Positions 11,132-23,500 of a stretch of DNA of 64,000 nt are shown here, piece after piece (the first letter of the stretch is position 1; each line of letters starts with the position of its first letter). A model generated the notes under the pieces. It saw nothing but the letters and a program-made list of their open reading frames with translations, searched no databases and was not told the DNA's origin. The position numbers and the translations under genes are program-made. Source of the DNA: Allium sativum (Eukaryota > Streptophyta > Magnoliopsida > Asparagales > Amaryllidaceae); contig CM060909.1 in assembly GCA_030737875.1 (NCBI GenBank), positions 29,285,659-29,349,658 on the forward strand, in the 5' to 3' direction.

Positions 11132-12490
11132 TTATGGGATTACAAAAGATGTCGAGTTACCAAGGCGAGTCACAAGCCTAACTACTCTCCTTTCACAATC
11201 AAGAATGGCCCTATTTCTAGACAACCAATCCATTCCTAAAATTAGCCCATAGCCCGTGAAGCCCAATACATAAGCATCACATCTAAATTCAACGCTAAGT
11301 ATAGAGATTTTCAAATCCAAACATATCATGGTCAAATGAGCCGAACCCCCAATTGGATTTGAAACGACCAAGGGATCCTCTACTAAACTGGTGTTCAAGT
11401 GCAGTGATTCAACTAATGATGCAGAGATAAACGAATGAGATGCGCCAGAATCGAATAAGGTACGGACAGGATGATCAAACAGAAAAACTAAGCTTTCAAC
11501 AGAAATTGTTCTACCTCTTTCTTGCAGCGGTGGGGCCGCAATAGCCTGAACTTGCCCCCTTGCCTGCCCTGGTGCCATAAGAGCCTGCACCTGTCCTCCC
11601 GAGGTAGACCCTTCCCTCTGGCCCTTCTTTGGACAGTCCTTCACTAAATGTCCCGCATCTCCACAATGAAAACAACCAGTCTTCTTTTTCTTTCTACAAT
11701 CTTTGCTGAGATGGCCAGGCGTCCCACAATTGAAGCATTTCTTCTTCCCTTTGCCATTATTGTTTTTACCACCCTTCTTATTTTGCTGTTGGGGTTTCTT
11801 CTGATCCCCTTTCTTTTCAACTGCCTTATCCTCATGCATAAGTGCCATTTCTACTAGCTTTTCAAAGGTGGCTCCCATAGGGATGTGGGTCATAGCCAAC
11901 CCTTGCAACGGTTCATTCAAGCCTCTAACGAACCTCAAAGCTTTCTTCTCTGGCGTGTTCACCAACTCCAAGCCAAACCTTGCTAACTGATTAAATTTAT
12001 TGACATATTCCTTTACTGATGAGCTCCCTTGCTTTAGTGCCAGAAATTTTTCCATATTTAAGTTCTCCTCTGCCCTTGAAAGAAACTTTGCCTCAAACCT
12101 TCGTCTGAAATCCGCCCATGAATCAACTGGACGTTCCCCGTTAGTGACCTCCCACCAAAACGAGGCCTCTCCCTTCATTAACCAAGCAGCTAAACGGACT
12201 TTCCTCCCATCTTCCACTTCAAAGATATCCAATAATTCCTCAGTCTCCTTAAGCCAATCTCTGGCCTCCACAAACGTCTCAGTCCCTTGAAAAGTTTTTC
12301 CTCCCATAGCCTTGAATTCCTTGCACGTCTTTGCAAAAGTGTCAACACGAGGAGGAGGAGGAGGAGGAATGGGTGCAACTAGGGGTTGAGGAGTATCCGC
12401 TGGGCCTGCAGTGGTGGCCCTAGCCTCCAAGTATCTCCTAAACCACCCTGGAATCATCACACCTTCTGGGAGATTAAGATCTTCAGCCAT
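11132..12490 (-). CDS. gag: A1 gag-protease
   Basis: 452 codons from the start chosen here. The frame is open upstream to 12574, but the Met at 12490 is kept in A2 (31814) and A3 (50391), while the upstream residues are not alike, so 12490 is preferred. The capsid-like gag domain is about 52-190. Two CCHC zinc knuckles follow, [14 protein letters not shown] (252-265) and [14 protein letters not shown] (273-286), which bind RNA. A basic Lys/Gln-rich stretch precedes them. The pepsin-like protease carries the active site DSGAS, with Asp at 347, and ends near LGMDW. The frame stops at 11132, nine bases before the pol ATG and in a different frame. Confidence 0.92.
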   Translation of the reverse strand: MAEDLNLPEGVMIPGWFRRYLEARATTAGPADTPQPLVAPIPPPPPPRVDTFAKTCKEFKAMGGKTFQGTETFVEARDWLKETEELLDIFEVEDGRKVRLAAWLMKGEASFWWEVTNGERPVDSWADFRRRFEAKFLSRAEENLNMEKFLALKQGSSSVKEYVNKFNQLARFGLELVNTPEKKALRFVRGLNEPLQGLAMTHIPMGATFEKLVEMALMHEDKAVEKKGDQKKPQQQNKKGGKNNNGKGKKKCFNCGTPGHLSKDCRKKKKTGCFHCGDAGHLVKDCPKKGQREGSTSGGQVQALMAPGQARGQVQAIAAPPLQERGRTISVESLVFLFDHPVRTLFDSGASHSFISASLVESLHLNTSLVEDPLVVSNPIGGSAHLTMICLDLKISILSVEFRCDAYVLGFTGYGLILGMDWLSRNRAILDCERRVVRLVTRLGNSTSFVIP

Positions 12491-12683
12491 GCTGAAACGA
12501 AAAAGGAAAGATTCAAAATGGAGAATTCGAAAGATAAAGACAAGGATGTGGCTATTTGGGATTTTGTTTTTCATAAAAACTCTCTTTAAATAACATGTTT
12601 TTTTTTGAAAGCACTTCTTCCAAAAATACTTTAGAAAAAAATATTTTTCTAAAAAATTTTTTTATCTGTTCTGGTAACCTTAT
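12491..12683 (-). other. A1 leader between PBS and gag
   Basis: AT-rich untranslated leader of about 190 bp with T- and A-runs. It would hold any packaging signal. Nothing specific is recognised. Confidence 0.6.
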
Positions 12684-12695
12684 GCTCTGATACCA
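12684..12695 (-). promoter_or_regulatory. Primer-binding site of A1 (tRNA-iMet)
   Basis: TGGTATCAGAGC on the minus strand, two bases inside the 5' LTR. It is complementary to the 3' end of plant initiator-Met tRNA, the usual primer for plant chromoviruses. Confidence 0.92.
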
Positions 12696-13049
12696 CGTGA
12701 ACACCCCACGTCCATTAATGTCACTCACAAAGGGAATGCATTAACTTCCATGGAGGTTTTAAGTGAATATAGAACAGTAAAATTACAACAAGACAGATAT
12801 AAAATAGTACTTGAAAATTCAGAAACTTTATTTCATTGTAGCAGAAGTCAAAACATGTTTGATTACATCATAACACCATATTCAATGTCAAGTACAATAT
12901 CTATCTTGATAAAACAAGTACATAATCCCATTACATGAATAGCCATTAAAAAGAAAGATAACAAGCTGGACTTTACTTCAGCAGTCCAAGCTTTCCAGAA
13001 GATAAGCGATCCAACTAGACTCCACTAGAACTTGGCCCAACCTGCGGAC

Positions 13050-15035
13050 CTGAAGGGAGAAAAAGGATGGAAAAGAGGGGGTCAGACATAAAGTCTGGTG
13101 AATATGATAATTCTACAATACTATTACCAAAATAACTGGACTAAGGCATAAGCTGGAAAACAAGAAAATGTCTATGAAGAGCAGATTAAGGACATAGACA
13201 ATCGCTAAAGGCAACGTTATAGGCGCTCCTAAATACTAAAGGATAAACACTATACTGCACCACACCAGTCACCCTAAAGATTCATCCCACTTAGCTTCAC
13301 TTAGAAACTTTCCCGATGGCTTTACGTACCCCTAGCTGACTACATAGGTGTCGCCTGCCCCTATCTCCACTAGGTGTACCCTACTTCCCATTATTCGATC
13401 GGCTCCCTAACTCGTAGATACCCGTGCTGGCCCCACAGTGGGGTGTATCACTCCCCTAAAGTGGCAACCTGATACAACGGACATGCACGGCTTATACCTA
13501 CACGATGCAACAACGTCTTACCTACCAGCCCGGGTCCACACACGCATATGAAACCCGTTGGACTTGCGTTGCCACCGCTCCCTGTTTTGGCCTCTTATAG
13601 TCAAACCCAGTATGCGTGTCCCGTCCTCGACTTGGGTCGAGCCCACAAAGATACGTTTTGGGATACTGGTTGAAATGGGCCCCCACTATTTACCACAAGC
13701 ATTCCACCTAAGCTTGTCCCCATTAGTCCATCCCACTTAACCCACTTAGTCATGTTCATTTACATGTGTGTTTGGTTAAGTCTAATCGTATTTCAAATGC
13801 CTCTAAAGGCAACCACCAGATTCCTCATGCCACCCAAGGCACCTACTTAACCCCCATGTCCCACCTTACATGATTATCTGGTTAAGTATTTCTTAGTTCA
13901 TTAAGGCCATAACCTCATAAAGACCTCTCACATTAGACTGGCATTTATGGCAGCTGGATTTGCCGGACGGGTCCGGGCAGTCTTACACCATAAAAGAGTC
14001 TAACCTCGTGTCTTTACAACTGTTATGCTTTAGTTTGGGCCTAGGACCTCTCACATTGGGCCGACATTTGTGACTACTGGATTTGTCGGGCGGGTCCGGG
14101 CAGGTTTACATCACAAACGGGTCCAACCTCGTGTCCTAAGCATTGATTAATAATAATCCACTTTCCCCCAATTTTAATAATTCCCTACTTGAATTATTAA
14201 TTACTTCCAATTTTTAACAATGTCCATAATTGACTCAATTATGGACATCCATTCATGGTATGCAAAATCTTACAAAATTGCACCTAATTTATTAATTCCT
14301 AATATTACCCCTACCCCACGTTTGAACGTTTATTCGCAAAATATATGTTAGACTCGAATAGCCTAACTCATAGCATAAAAGAGATTATCATAATAACAAC
14401 ATGTATATGTGACCAAATGAATCATAATAAGGGGTGAAACTTGCATATGTCCAACTTGCATAGATTATACATGTCATGGACCTAAAGGTGTCAACTTGTT
14501 CAAAATTCACCTAATATAATCTCAATCAATTTTCATAAACTTACATATGAACATGTGTGAATCAACATCATCTAATTTTTTAACAACATGGTTTTATATG
14601 GGTACACCTAACTCAATAGGCAAATTCCCATATTCAAGTTTTATTTAATTATAGTTTCAAGTTTATGGGTACACCTAACCTAATAGGCAAATTCCCATAA
14701 ACAAGATCCATTTAAATTAAAAAAAACATAACTTTAAGCATGTTCCAACAACATCATGATTTTACAACATAATATAGCATGATTTATAACATGGCATAGT
14801 ATGATAGTATAACATAGCTTGACATGATTCTCAACATAGCACGACATAGCATAAGAGAATTTACAACATAGCATGACATAGCATATATAATTTACATCAT
14901 ACGACAACATAATAACATAATAAGAGATCCACAATATATAGAATTTACAATTACAAATCACATCACTTTCTTGTGATCCATTCATAACTGAGTCAAATTA
15001 GTTTGTAATAGTCTTGTGAGAATCATCATACTCAC
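13050..15035 (-). other. Putative intron inside the A1 5' LTR
   Basis: Minus-strand signals: donor TTTGTTG/GTGAGTATG with G at 15035, and acceptor TTTTTCTCCCTTCAG/G with CAG at 13052-13050. A CTGAC branch-point match lies about 32 nt upstream of the acceptor, with a pyrimidine tract between. The span is 1,986 nt. The TATA box at 15219-15226 would give a first exon of roughly 150 nt. The second exon would run through the PBS into gag. This is inferred from motif quality and placement; there is no transcript evidence here. Confidence 0.45.
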
Positions 15036-15218
15036 CAACAAAAGAAGAGAATTAGAGAGAGAGTTCTTTGGTTTGATTTGTTTTGTTGAGTAGAATTTAG
15101 TTGTAGATGATTAGGCTTCCTCTTCTTAGTTTGTGACGGCTACGCTGAACTCCATGGCAGCAGCATGACGGTAGCTTCTCTAATTTTACAAGTGATTTAG
15201 GTTTAGGGTCTACCCACT

Positions 15219-15226
15219 TATTTATA
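15219..15226 (-). promoter_or_regulatory. TATA box of A1 5' LTR
   Basis: TATAAATA on the minus strand. This is the likely core promoter for the A1 genomic RNA. Confidence 0.65.
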
Positions 15227-15709
15227 GATTTTAGAATGCATTTAGGCCATTAGATTTAACCTAGAAATAACCGCAGCCATTCAGACAAGATGGGGTTTAT
15301 CTTGTTGACTCAGCAATGAGTCAGAAGTGACTCAGCAAACACTCAGCAATATATATATATATATATTCTACAATGTACACATTAGATACACCCCCCCCTT
15401 TTACACACTTATTATTGTTTTTATATACATATTAGATACATCCCCTCTCTTACACACTTATTAATATTTTTATATTCATATTAGATACATCCCCTCTCTT
15501 ACACACTTATTAATATTATTATATTCATATTAGATACATCCCCTCTCTTACACACTTATTAATATTTTTATATTCATAATAGATACATCCCCTCTCTTAC
15601 ATACTTATTAATATTTTTATATTCATATTAGGTACATCCCCTCTTCTACACACTTATTATTATTTTAGCAACTTTAGTGTTAATAGAAAATTCGGGGTGT
15701 TACATATTT

Positions 15710-18034
15710 TTCTGATGTTGGTTTCGGCCTTCGGGGTTAATACTTAGGGAACTGCTCACTTGCTAATTTACGGTCAGGGACTGATTGAAATATGATGTGA
15801 TTTTGGGTTTATCGTGAACCGTGTTTTAAATGACACTGATTCTTTAACCCGGTCAAAGATTAAAACTAAGTGGAGTTTTAATGAATCTTTAATTAGATTG
15901 AAATGATCGAGAATGGAGTATAACCAGTTTTGCTCCAGGCGATAGTTAAATCTTTGATTAGATTTGAACGTGAAATGGTAATTGAATTTACCGATAAGAC
16001 CGTGGTGTTAGATATGAAGTATTACCAGTTTTACTTCATGGGATGAATAGGTTGGGATTGGGAAATTAAAACAAAAGATTAATTCGGTAAGGTTCGTTAA
16101 TCCCGACTAGTTGAATCGAAATTCAAAAGAAGATTAAAGAATAAATTCAAGGAATTTATCTTTGATAAAATTAATGGGAACCTTTCCCTATGAATGTGAA
16201 ATTTACAAACTAACTGTAGGTTGGCTAAGCAGAGTGATTTCCTGGGTATTGATCTGATGTTGGTTTCAGCCTTCGGGGTTAATATTTGGGGGATTATTCT
16301 CTTGATTAATTTACGGTTAGTGACTGATGAATTGGATTGAGGCGTATGTTGTGTTTGTGTAACACTTATTTAAAATAATACGCGAGTTAATCGGAAAGAC
16401 CGGGTTTATCCCATTCTGAATAACTGATACGACGATAAGTCGAAGATGAAGACGGTGGTTGAAGACCGGAGGTCTTCACGTCGTTTGGGTGATTACTGAT
16501 GATCTTGATTGGGATGTACACCCAAGAAGATGGAAACAGTTGGTGATCGTCCAGACGTACATGGAGATCGATGGATATGCAGGGTACTAGGTGCCTCCGG
16601 TTTCGTTCAGACCCAGAACGGACTTGTAAATGGACTGTGTGTCTGACATTGGATTTTAGTCTGTGTGATTGATTTCTATTAAATATATATCTGTTTGGCG
16701 GCGGAGAATTTATTCTCTTGCTTAACGCCCTTCTCGGAGACGTACGAGCTCTGGGGTTATATACTGATGGATATCAAATGCATAGAGTGAATTTCCTGTG
16801 TGGCATGCCTAAGTGGCGAATGATCAAGGCTTCTGTTGAAAAGCAAAGTCTTGTGGTTGATGATCGAAGCACGGCATTTGTGGCGTAGCTTTGTGTAATG
16901 TTTACTTCGCGAGTTTCACACCCGGTATAAACCAAAAACGGGAGAAGGACCTCAGGGAGGGCATGCGTTTCTTTCTATCTAGGGTGGTGTCAGTGACCTA
17001 CCAGCCCTGACAATTATATACTTTTCACCTGTGTGGTTGTTGCTGTTGTGAGGCGCCTCGGTTAGATCGGACGATCCGGGTCCGATGGAGCCATTCGTTG
17101 GCTCACTTACGCCCCAAAGGGCGGGGAAACGAAGTGTTCAGGATTTAAGTTTAACCCACATCGGTGGACCGACCCTGTCGCTCCAAGGTCACTCGAGCTC
17201 TGACCTGAGGCTCGGGCTAGAGAGTCTCGAATCGGTTGAGGACTATCTTTTGCCTCGGTTCATAGATGGAAAACCAACTTCCAAATACGTGATTTTGCGG
17301 TTTTAATTGTAGAACTAGTATGGCGACATGATATATGGTACCCATGCTGTCTATGATTGATACTTATGATTCAAAGTTGTTTTATACACTATACACTGAT
17401 AATAGTATCAAATGATTTGTTTTAAGACGTATCAAGCATTCTTTGGCTGTTATAAGGGAAAACCCTATCCCCCGGCTTGCGTTGCATTGTGTGATAAGAC
17501 CTGGGTCTTATAACAGCTTCATTTTTCTTTATTTAGCATTGTGCTGTTTGTTTTATGCACTGGTATTCTTGGGAGGAAACCCGTTCCGTGTTATACGGCG
17601 TGGTGCCTTGATTTACCTAACTTTAAAAATAAAGATTACTGTTTTTAGTTCTCACACCAGTCCCATGACTGACCTGGAGTTTATTGTTTTAACCTAAACT
17701 CTGGGTGCCCTTATTTTGACATGGGCAGCTAGTAGTTTTGGTTTTGCAGATTTATATTCACAGGATCCTGGTTTACAGCTGGAACGATATCCGGAAAGCT
17801 TTGTATCCGTATATCTCTTCTAGTTGTGTATTGTATTATTTTCCTCTGCTATGTATTTAAATGTAATTTAAATCTCTGATATTTCTGTGTAATATTCATT
17901 TATACTCTGTATATTCTTGTAATCTGATGCATTGTTGTAATATACAATGAAATGTCCTTCCGTCTGCGTTCTGTTATGGCTTGTTCTCGAACTATCCTCT
18001 CTTTCCATTACGGGGAAGTTACGGGTTTTTTACA
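15710..18034 (+). other. D1 right half, no gene
   Basis: Resumes D1 after A1. A stretch around 16201-16335 repeats the sequence that spans the A1 insertion point (about 4475-4530 plus 15710-15790), sharing CTGATGTTGGTTTC and CTTCGGGGTTAATA. Further on there is a GC-rich patch (about 17040-17240). Then comes the B1-like segment, with branch-point-like CTGAC (17669-17673) and acceptors GGGCAG (17723-17728) and TTTTGCAG (17742-17749). The open frames at 17085 and 17443 have no recognisable domain. Confidence 0.6.
15805..15850 (+). repeat. D-family hairpin module, copy d
   Basis: Outer stem GGGTT/AACCC and inner stem GTGT/ACAC. This is the fourth module of D1, on the far side of the A1 insertion. 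Confidence 0.65.
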
Positions 18035-19782
18035 TTAATCATTCCCCAATTTGAAAATTTTGAATTAATTTCCCAATTCAAATTATCAATCAATTCCAAA
18101 TTTAACTATGGCCATAATTGACTCAATTATGTCCATCTATTTATGGTATGTAAAATCATACCAATTTCATCACAAATTTATTTTATGCCATTTAAGGAAT
18201 TTATGCCAATTCTCAATATTAAATCTTTTAATATTATCCCATGACCCCACGTTGTACGTTCGTTCGTTTAACGCAAAATATACGTTAGACTCGAATAGTC
18301 TAACTCATGGAATAAAGAGAAAACATCACAACATACATACAAATAAAACTAGATCTAAACATAAGGGGTGAACTTGCATGTGTGAATGAGGTTCTACACC
18401 TAAAACTTGCATAGGACAAAGTCACAAACTTTTATAAAACTACATATGTCATAGATCCAAATCTAAAGGTGTGAACATGTTTAGGCAATAGTCAAAAACT
18501 TGCATAAATCATGTATGTCGTAGATCTACATCTAAAGGTGTAAACTTGCATAGGAAATAACCACAAACTTACATAACATGATTCATGCTCCAAACATATA
18601 TATTTATATAAACTTGCATATGTGATTTATGCAACATAACGATGGTGTAAACTTACAACTAAACATATAAACTAGCATGTAAAATTTAGCATATAACTCA
18701 CACATGTCATAGCCTAACTTTAGATCTAAAATAGATGTCATGAAACATGTAAGGTTATGCATAAAATTTTCACTAACTTGCATATGATCTATGTCTCAAT
18801 TAACATCCTAACTTGCATACATACATGTGATTCATCATATGAATTAGTTCCAACAACATAACCAAACTAGCATATGAAACATCATAATGAATTGATTATA
18901 CATAATCATAGAATTACAACATGGATGATAGCATCACAACTTTACAACATAGATGATAACATCATAGAATTTACAACATAAATGATAACATCTCAATTTT
19001 ACAACATAGATGATAACTTGCGGTCAATAATTCACAACATAACCATATAATCTGCATCATTGCTTAATCCAATTAAATCGTTAATTATTTTATTAAAGAA
19101 ATCGAACTCACAACAAGAAGGTCTTGAGTTCTGAAATCTGAGTTCTGAAATTGATTAAGCTCGCCTTTGTAGTAGATTCGTTGTTGTTTTGGATTAATGT
19201 TGAATAGAACTGAATTGATTAGCTGTTCTTCCTCTCAAATTGGTGGCGGCTACTCTGGGTTACAAGTTGACAGCATGACGACCATAGTTTCGGTTTTTAT
19301 TTTGATTTAGGGTTTGAGTCTACCTATGTTTATATAGAATTTTAATTTAATTATAGTCGTCGGATGATCTTAGGGTTAATCAAAACCATTCAGTCGGGAT
19401 AGGGTGACACCTCAGCCCTAATGACTCAGCAAGGAGTCAGAAAGGACTCAGCAATGAGTCACAACATGGATCAGACTGAACCAGAAAGCAGTGCAGGCCT
19501 GTTGCCCGGCCTGGGCGCACTTGACAGGTGCTCCAGTGCAAATTTGTATTGGCGCACTTCCCAAGTGCGCCAGTGCAATATTTTTGTTGTTGTTTGGCCG
19601 CCTAACTTCGTTCGTCCATATCTCCTTCATTCAGTATCCGTTTCCCGCAAATTCGGACTCTATCTCAACCAGAATTCCGAGATGAACACAATGGCACAAC
19701 CCATTTTCCTTAATTCTCATGTCTGAGATTAATTATTCTTTAATTTAGTTTATTCGATTATTCAAAAATACAGGGTGTTACA
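18035..19782 (-). repeat. A3 left LTR, second part
   Basis: Continues the LTR of 1-469 after D1. It holds ACAACATAGATGATAACATC tandem words (about 18905-19030), the donor-like GTGAGT (plus-strand ACTCAC near 19106-19113), and a TATA-like TATATAAA near 19330-19340. It ends CAGGGTGTTACA at 19782. Confidence 0.88.
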
Positions 19783-19817
19783 TTCTCCCCTCCTTAAAGG
19801 ATTTCGCCCCCGAAATC
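19783..19817 (-). promoter_or_regulatory. A3 polypurine tract and 18-nt hairpin
   Basis: AAGGAGGGGAGAA (19783-19795) abuts the LTR. The hairpin GATTTCGGGGGCGAAATC lies at 19800-19817 with the same 7-bp stem as A1. Confidence 0.75.
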
Positions 19818-20355
19818 TCCAAGTTAAGGAGAATGCATATCCTAACATCCAAACAACCATCTACTCGGCCATCAAACACAGGCATCCATTATCCTTAATA
19901 AATTCCTAATGCTGTATGAACATATGCAAGAAGTGTGTGTATATGTTCCTTATCTAATGCAAAATCAGTCGGTTTACTGATTCAGTTGGCCTCCTTAATG
20001 CAAACCATGATAGTGCCATGCATCCATTATGTATGCGAAAGAATCCTATTGATACATATTATTTCTACATGTGTGCACAACCATTCACCAAAATGCAGCA
20101 CTCCATATGATAACACAACCATTACTTAAATATGTATACACATTTATATGCAATATGCAATATGAAGTGACTGAGCCGATCTAGTGCCTAAAGTGCGTGT
20201 ATATGCATCCACGAGCAACCACTAGCAACCACTTGCATCCACATGCATCCATCATACATAACATGTCCCAAACACATGTTTCAACCATAGGACTACCCTA
20301 TTTGAAGGTCAAAGATACTAGCGAGAGGACATACTAAAGATAAAACAAGTACATG
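19818..20355 (-). other. A3 3' untranslated region
   Basis: Matches the A1 region 7594-8135. No gene is seen. Confidence 0.65.
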
Positions 20356-21859
20356 CTAAGCGATAAAGGAGAAATTAAAAGACATACCCTCGAAAAGAAA
20401 AGGGTACAATGAACGCATCTTCTCTTCCGTCTCCCAAGTAGCGTTGCTCTCATCATCTCCCCATTGCACTTTGACTAGCTTGACCTCTCGATTCCTCAAC
20501 TTCTTAATTTCCGAGCCAAGAATGCACGTAGGAGCTCATCGAATCGTCGCATCACGCTCTATCTCCACCTCTCTAAGCAAGCTCGGCTCTACCACTTCCG
20601 CGGTCTCGTACAAGCACTTCCTCAAATGTGATACATGGAATACATCGTGTACACCACTAAGTCTCTCGGGCAACTCCACTCTATACGCCATCTGCCCGAT
20701 CCTCTCCTTAATAGGAAACGACCCTACAAACCTTGGTGTTAACTTCCCAACTGACCCAAAGCGAACAACATTCTGTAATGGAGACACCTTGACAAAGACC
20801 ATGTCCCTAATATCAAACTCAAGATCTGTCCTTCTCTTGTCCGCATACGATTTCTGCCTATCTTGCGTCATCTTCATCCTCCTTCGAATCAAATCTATCT
20901 TTTCCGAAATCTATCTAATCATGTCGGGTCCAAGCAAGATCTTATCTGTAGACACCCACCAACATGTAGGCGAACGACACGGCCGTCCATAGAGAGCCTC
21001 GAATGGTGCCATGCCGATGCTAGACTGAAAGCTATTATTATATGCAAACTCCACCAACGGAAGATGTTCCTCCCATGCACCTCCGAAGTCTTAGACACAC
21101 AACCTCAACAAGTCCTCTAGAATACGATTCACCCTCTCGATCTGGTCATCCGTCTGAGGATGATATGCGGTGCTCAAACATAACTGAGTCCCTACCGCCT
21201 CTTGCAAGCTCTTCCAAAACTCACTAGTAAAGATAGGACCGCGGTCGCTCACTATGCTAGAAGGAACACCGTGCAAACGAACTATCTCTCGAATGTATAC
21301 GGAGGCTGACCATGGAGCAGTCCTCTTACTCTTCACGGGAATGAAACGGGCGCTCTTAATAAGTCTGTCTACCACGACCCAAATCCCCGTATTACCCTTC
21401 CTCGATCTCGGTAACCCATCAATAAAGTCAATCGAGACACTTTCCCACTTCCATTGTGGGACCTCCAATGGGTGAAGCAACCCACCGGTCTTCTTTTGCT
21501 CTGCTTTTACTTGTTTGCACACCAAGCATCTAGCGACAAACTCGGCCACATCCCTCTTCATACCGGCCCAAAAGTAAACTCGTCTCATATCCATGTACAT
21601 CTTGTCCCCGCCGGGATGGATGGTCATCTTCGAACGATGTGCATCATCAAGAATGGTCTTCCTCAAATTCTCGTCCCGTGGTACACAAAGTCTACCGTCC
21701 CTACATAACCAACCCTTATCATCTAGGGTATACCTACTGAGATGGCTCAATGACTCCCCCCTTTTGAGCTTCTCTACTAACTCAACCAACTGTAGGTCAT
21801 CTCGCTGTGCCTCACCGATCTATCCCAAAAGCGTAGTTCTGACCTCTAAGCCGGAAGGT
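20356..21859 (-). pseudogene. A3 pol remnant: integrase and chromodomain
   Basis: The C-terminal part of A3 pol, ending at the same TAG as A1 (20356-20358). The integrase zinc domain ([18 protein letters not shown]), [19 protein letters not shown] and [12 protein letters not shown] are readable. There are stops near 21091 (LCV then stop) and near 20536 (DATIR then stop). The upstream side is cut at 21859 by an inverted 587-bp insertion. Not functional. Confidence 0.9.
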
Positions 21860-22446
21860 TAAAGTTTAGCTTCTCTTTTATTTATGGCTATTTTGATGTT
21901 GGGGATTATGTCTTTCAGTTTATGTACTTTTGATAGTCAAGATGGATATTATGTACTTTGAATCTGCTTTTTGATGATGTAAGCAAACATATGTGTTTTC
22001 CGCTGCAATGAAATAAAGTTTTAAATCTTTGAGTACTATTTATATCTGTCTTGTTGTTAAGTTTCTGTTCTATACTTACTTAAAATGCTCCATAGAAGTT
22101 AATGCATTCCCTTTGTGAGTGACATTAATGAACGTGGGGTGTTACACCATCAGTTGAGAGTGGCTGAGGATAGCATAGACAAGACTGCCTTTAGGACTCC
22201 AGGCGGCTTCTTCGAGTGGCTTGTGATGCCCTTCGGTTTGACAAACGCCCCCGCATACTTTGTTGACTTGATGAGTAGGGTGTTTAGGGAGTACCTTAAT
22301 AAATTTGTGGTAGTCTTTGTGGACGACATCTTGATCTTTTCCAAAATCGAGTAAGAGCATGCCCTACATCTTAGGGAAGTGTTGGAGACTCTTCGAGCGC
22401 ATAGCCTCAAAGCTAAATTTTCAAAATGTCACTTTTGGAGGAAGGA
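21860..22446. repeat. 587-bp inverted copy of the A2/A3 junction, inserted in A3 pol
   Basis: This is the reverse complement of 23201-23787, with the same length and only scattered mismatches. It contains both RT sequence of A3 and the first 287 bp of the A2 left LTR, joined at the same point. It therefore formed after A2 inserted. It interrupts A3 pol between the integrase side (ending 21859) and the RNase H side (from 22447). It gives a plus-strand RT-like frame at 22115-22354, which is only the copied fragment. Confidence 0.9.
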
Positions 22447-23500
22447 TATGTTTGAGCACTAGGTACAAAGTCAATGGAAGGTCTAAAGTCAAACGTAGAG
22501 ATGAACTCTAATCTTCGCCTCTCAACAAACAACGGACTCAAGGACAACCTCTTCCTACTTAAGGCGTCTACCACCACGTTACCCTTGCCAGGGGTATATG
22601 CTATCTCGAAATCGTAGGACGCTAAGAATTCCATCCACATTTGCTGCCTTGAGTTCAAGTCCTTCTGAGAGAATAAGTATTTTAGCGATTTGTGGTCAGT
22701 GAACAATTCGAATTTCCCGCTAAGAGGATAATGGCGCCAAGACTTAAGCGCGAAAACAATAGCGGCCAACTCTAGGTCATGCTTAGGGTAATTTTTCTCA
22801 TGCACCCTCAACTGCCTACCAACATAGGCTATTACCCTTCCCTCTTGAATTAAGATTGCGCCTTGTCCTGTCCCACAAGCATAGGTATAAACAGTAAATG
22901 GCTTACTCCCATCTGGCAACACTAAGACTAGTGTTGTAGTCAAAACTCTCTTTAAATGTTGGGAACGCATCATCACAATCTACGTCCCAGGTGAAAACTA
23001 GGTTCTTCTTTGTCAAGCGTCTTAATGCGGCTGATATTTTTGCGAAGTCCTTGATAAACTTCCTATAGTATCCAACCAACCCTAAGAAACTCCTCACCTC
23101 GGTAGCATTTTTAGGGACCTTCCAATCTTGGATGGCCACTACCTTCGCGGGATCCACAGCTATCCCTTCTTTGGAAACCACGTGCCCTAAGAATCGCACT
23201 TCCTTCCTCCAAAAGTGACATTTTGAAAATTTAGCTTTGAGGCTATGCGCTCGAAGAGTCTCCAACACTTCCCTAAGATGTAGGGCATGCTCTTCCTCGA
23301 TTTTGGAAAAGATCAAGATGTCGTCCACAAAGACTATCACAAATTTATTAAGGTACTCACTAAACACCCTACTCATCAAATAAACAAAGTATGCGGGGGC
23401 GTTTGTCAAACCGAAAGGCATCACAAGCCACTCGAAGAAGCCGCCTGGAGTCCTAAAGGCAGTCTTGTCTATGCTATCCTCAGCCACTCTCAACTGATGG
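22447..23500 (-). pseudogene. A3 pol remnant: RT C-part and RNase H
   Basis: Reading from 23500 downward: RT from [12 protein letters not shown], with [11 protein letters not shown] intact, to [10 protein letters not shown] frameshift follows near 22960 (one extra base in GTTGGGAACG), then RNase H. The first catalytic Asp of RNase H is Tyr (TYACGTG instead of TDACGTG). The 5' continuation lies at 48583-49017, beyond A2. The 3' side is broken by the inverted insertion. Confidence 0.9.

Larger units (their letters stand above)
4535..15704 (-). mobile_element. A1: nearly intact Ty3/gypsy chromovirus (Tekay/Del-like)
   Basis: An 11,170-bp complete element on the minus strand inside D1. In order along its transcript it has: 5' LTR 12698-15704, PBS 12684-12695, gag-protease, RT-RNase H-integrase-chromodomain, an 18-nt hairpin, a polypurine tract, and 3' LTR 4535-7558. 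Both ends are TG...CA within an 11-bp inverted repeat (TGTAACACCCC/GGGGTGTTACA). I count about a dozen substitutions between its two roughly 3-kb LTRs, plus a different (TA)n length, so insertion was recent. The coding region is open except for a single frame change between protease and RT. Confidence 0.95.
12698..15704 (-). repeat. A1 5' LTR (right)
   Basis: 3,007 bp, nearly identical to 4535-7558. Its inner end reads TGAACACCCC on the plus strand, lacking the TA of TGTAACACCCC, so the inverted repeat is imperfect at this edge. It carries the GC-rich pair at 13921-14138, the AATAAA signal at 12827-12832, and the 49-bp array with a shorter (TA)n run. Confidence 0.93.
470..18034 (+). mobile_element. 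D1: giant solo LTR, about 6.4 kb without its insert, split by A1
   Basis: The ends are TGTAACAACCCG and CGGGTTTTTTACA, an imperfect terminal inverted repeat, flanked by TTAAT on both sides. Removing A1 (4535-15704) leaves 470-4534 plus 15710-18034, about 6,390 bp. I see no PBS, polypurine tract, internal domain or retroelement protein, so I read it as one LTR left by recombination between two LTRs. Its 3' part, around the CTGAC at 17669-17673 and the following GAGTTTATT, matches the equivalent part of the B1 LTRs, so D and B are distantly related. D2 is a second copy. It could instead be an entire non-coding element, but the lack of internal LTR-like duplication argues against that. Confidence 0.8.

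Noticed and set aside
11118..11170. Programmed ribosomal frameshift in A1
   Set aside because: The protease frame ends in a stop nine bases before the pol ATG with no clear slippery run, and A3 is continuous here. A deletion is simpler.
22115..22354. Plus-strand RT open frame
   Set aside because: Part of the inverted copy of A3 RT; not a separate gene or a plus-strand element.
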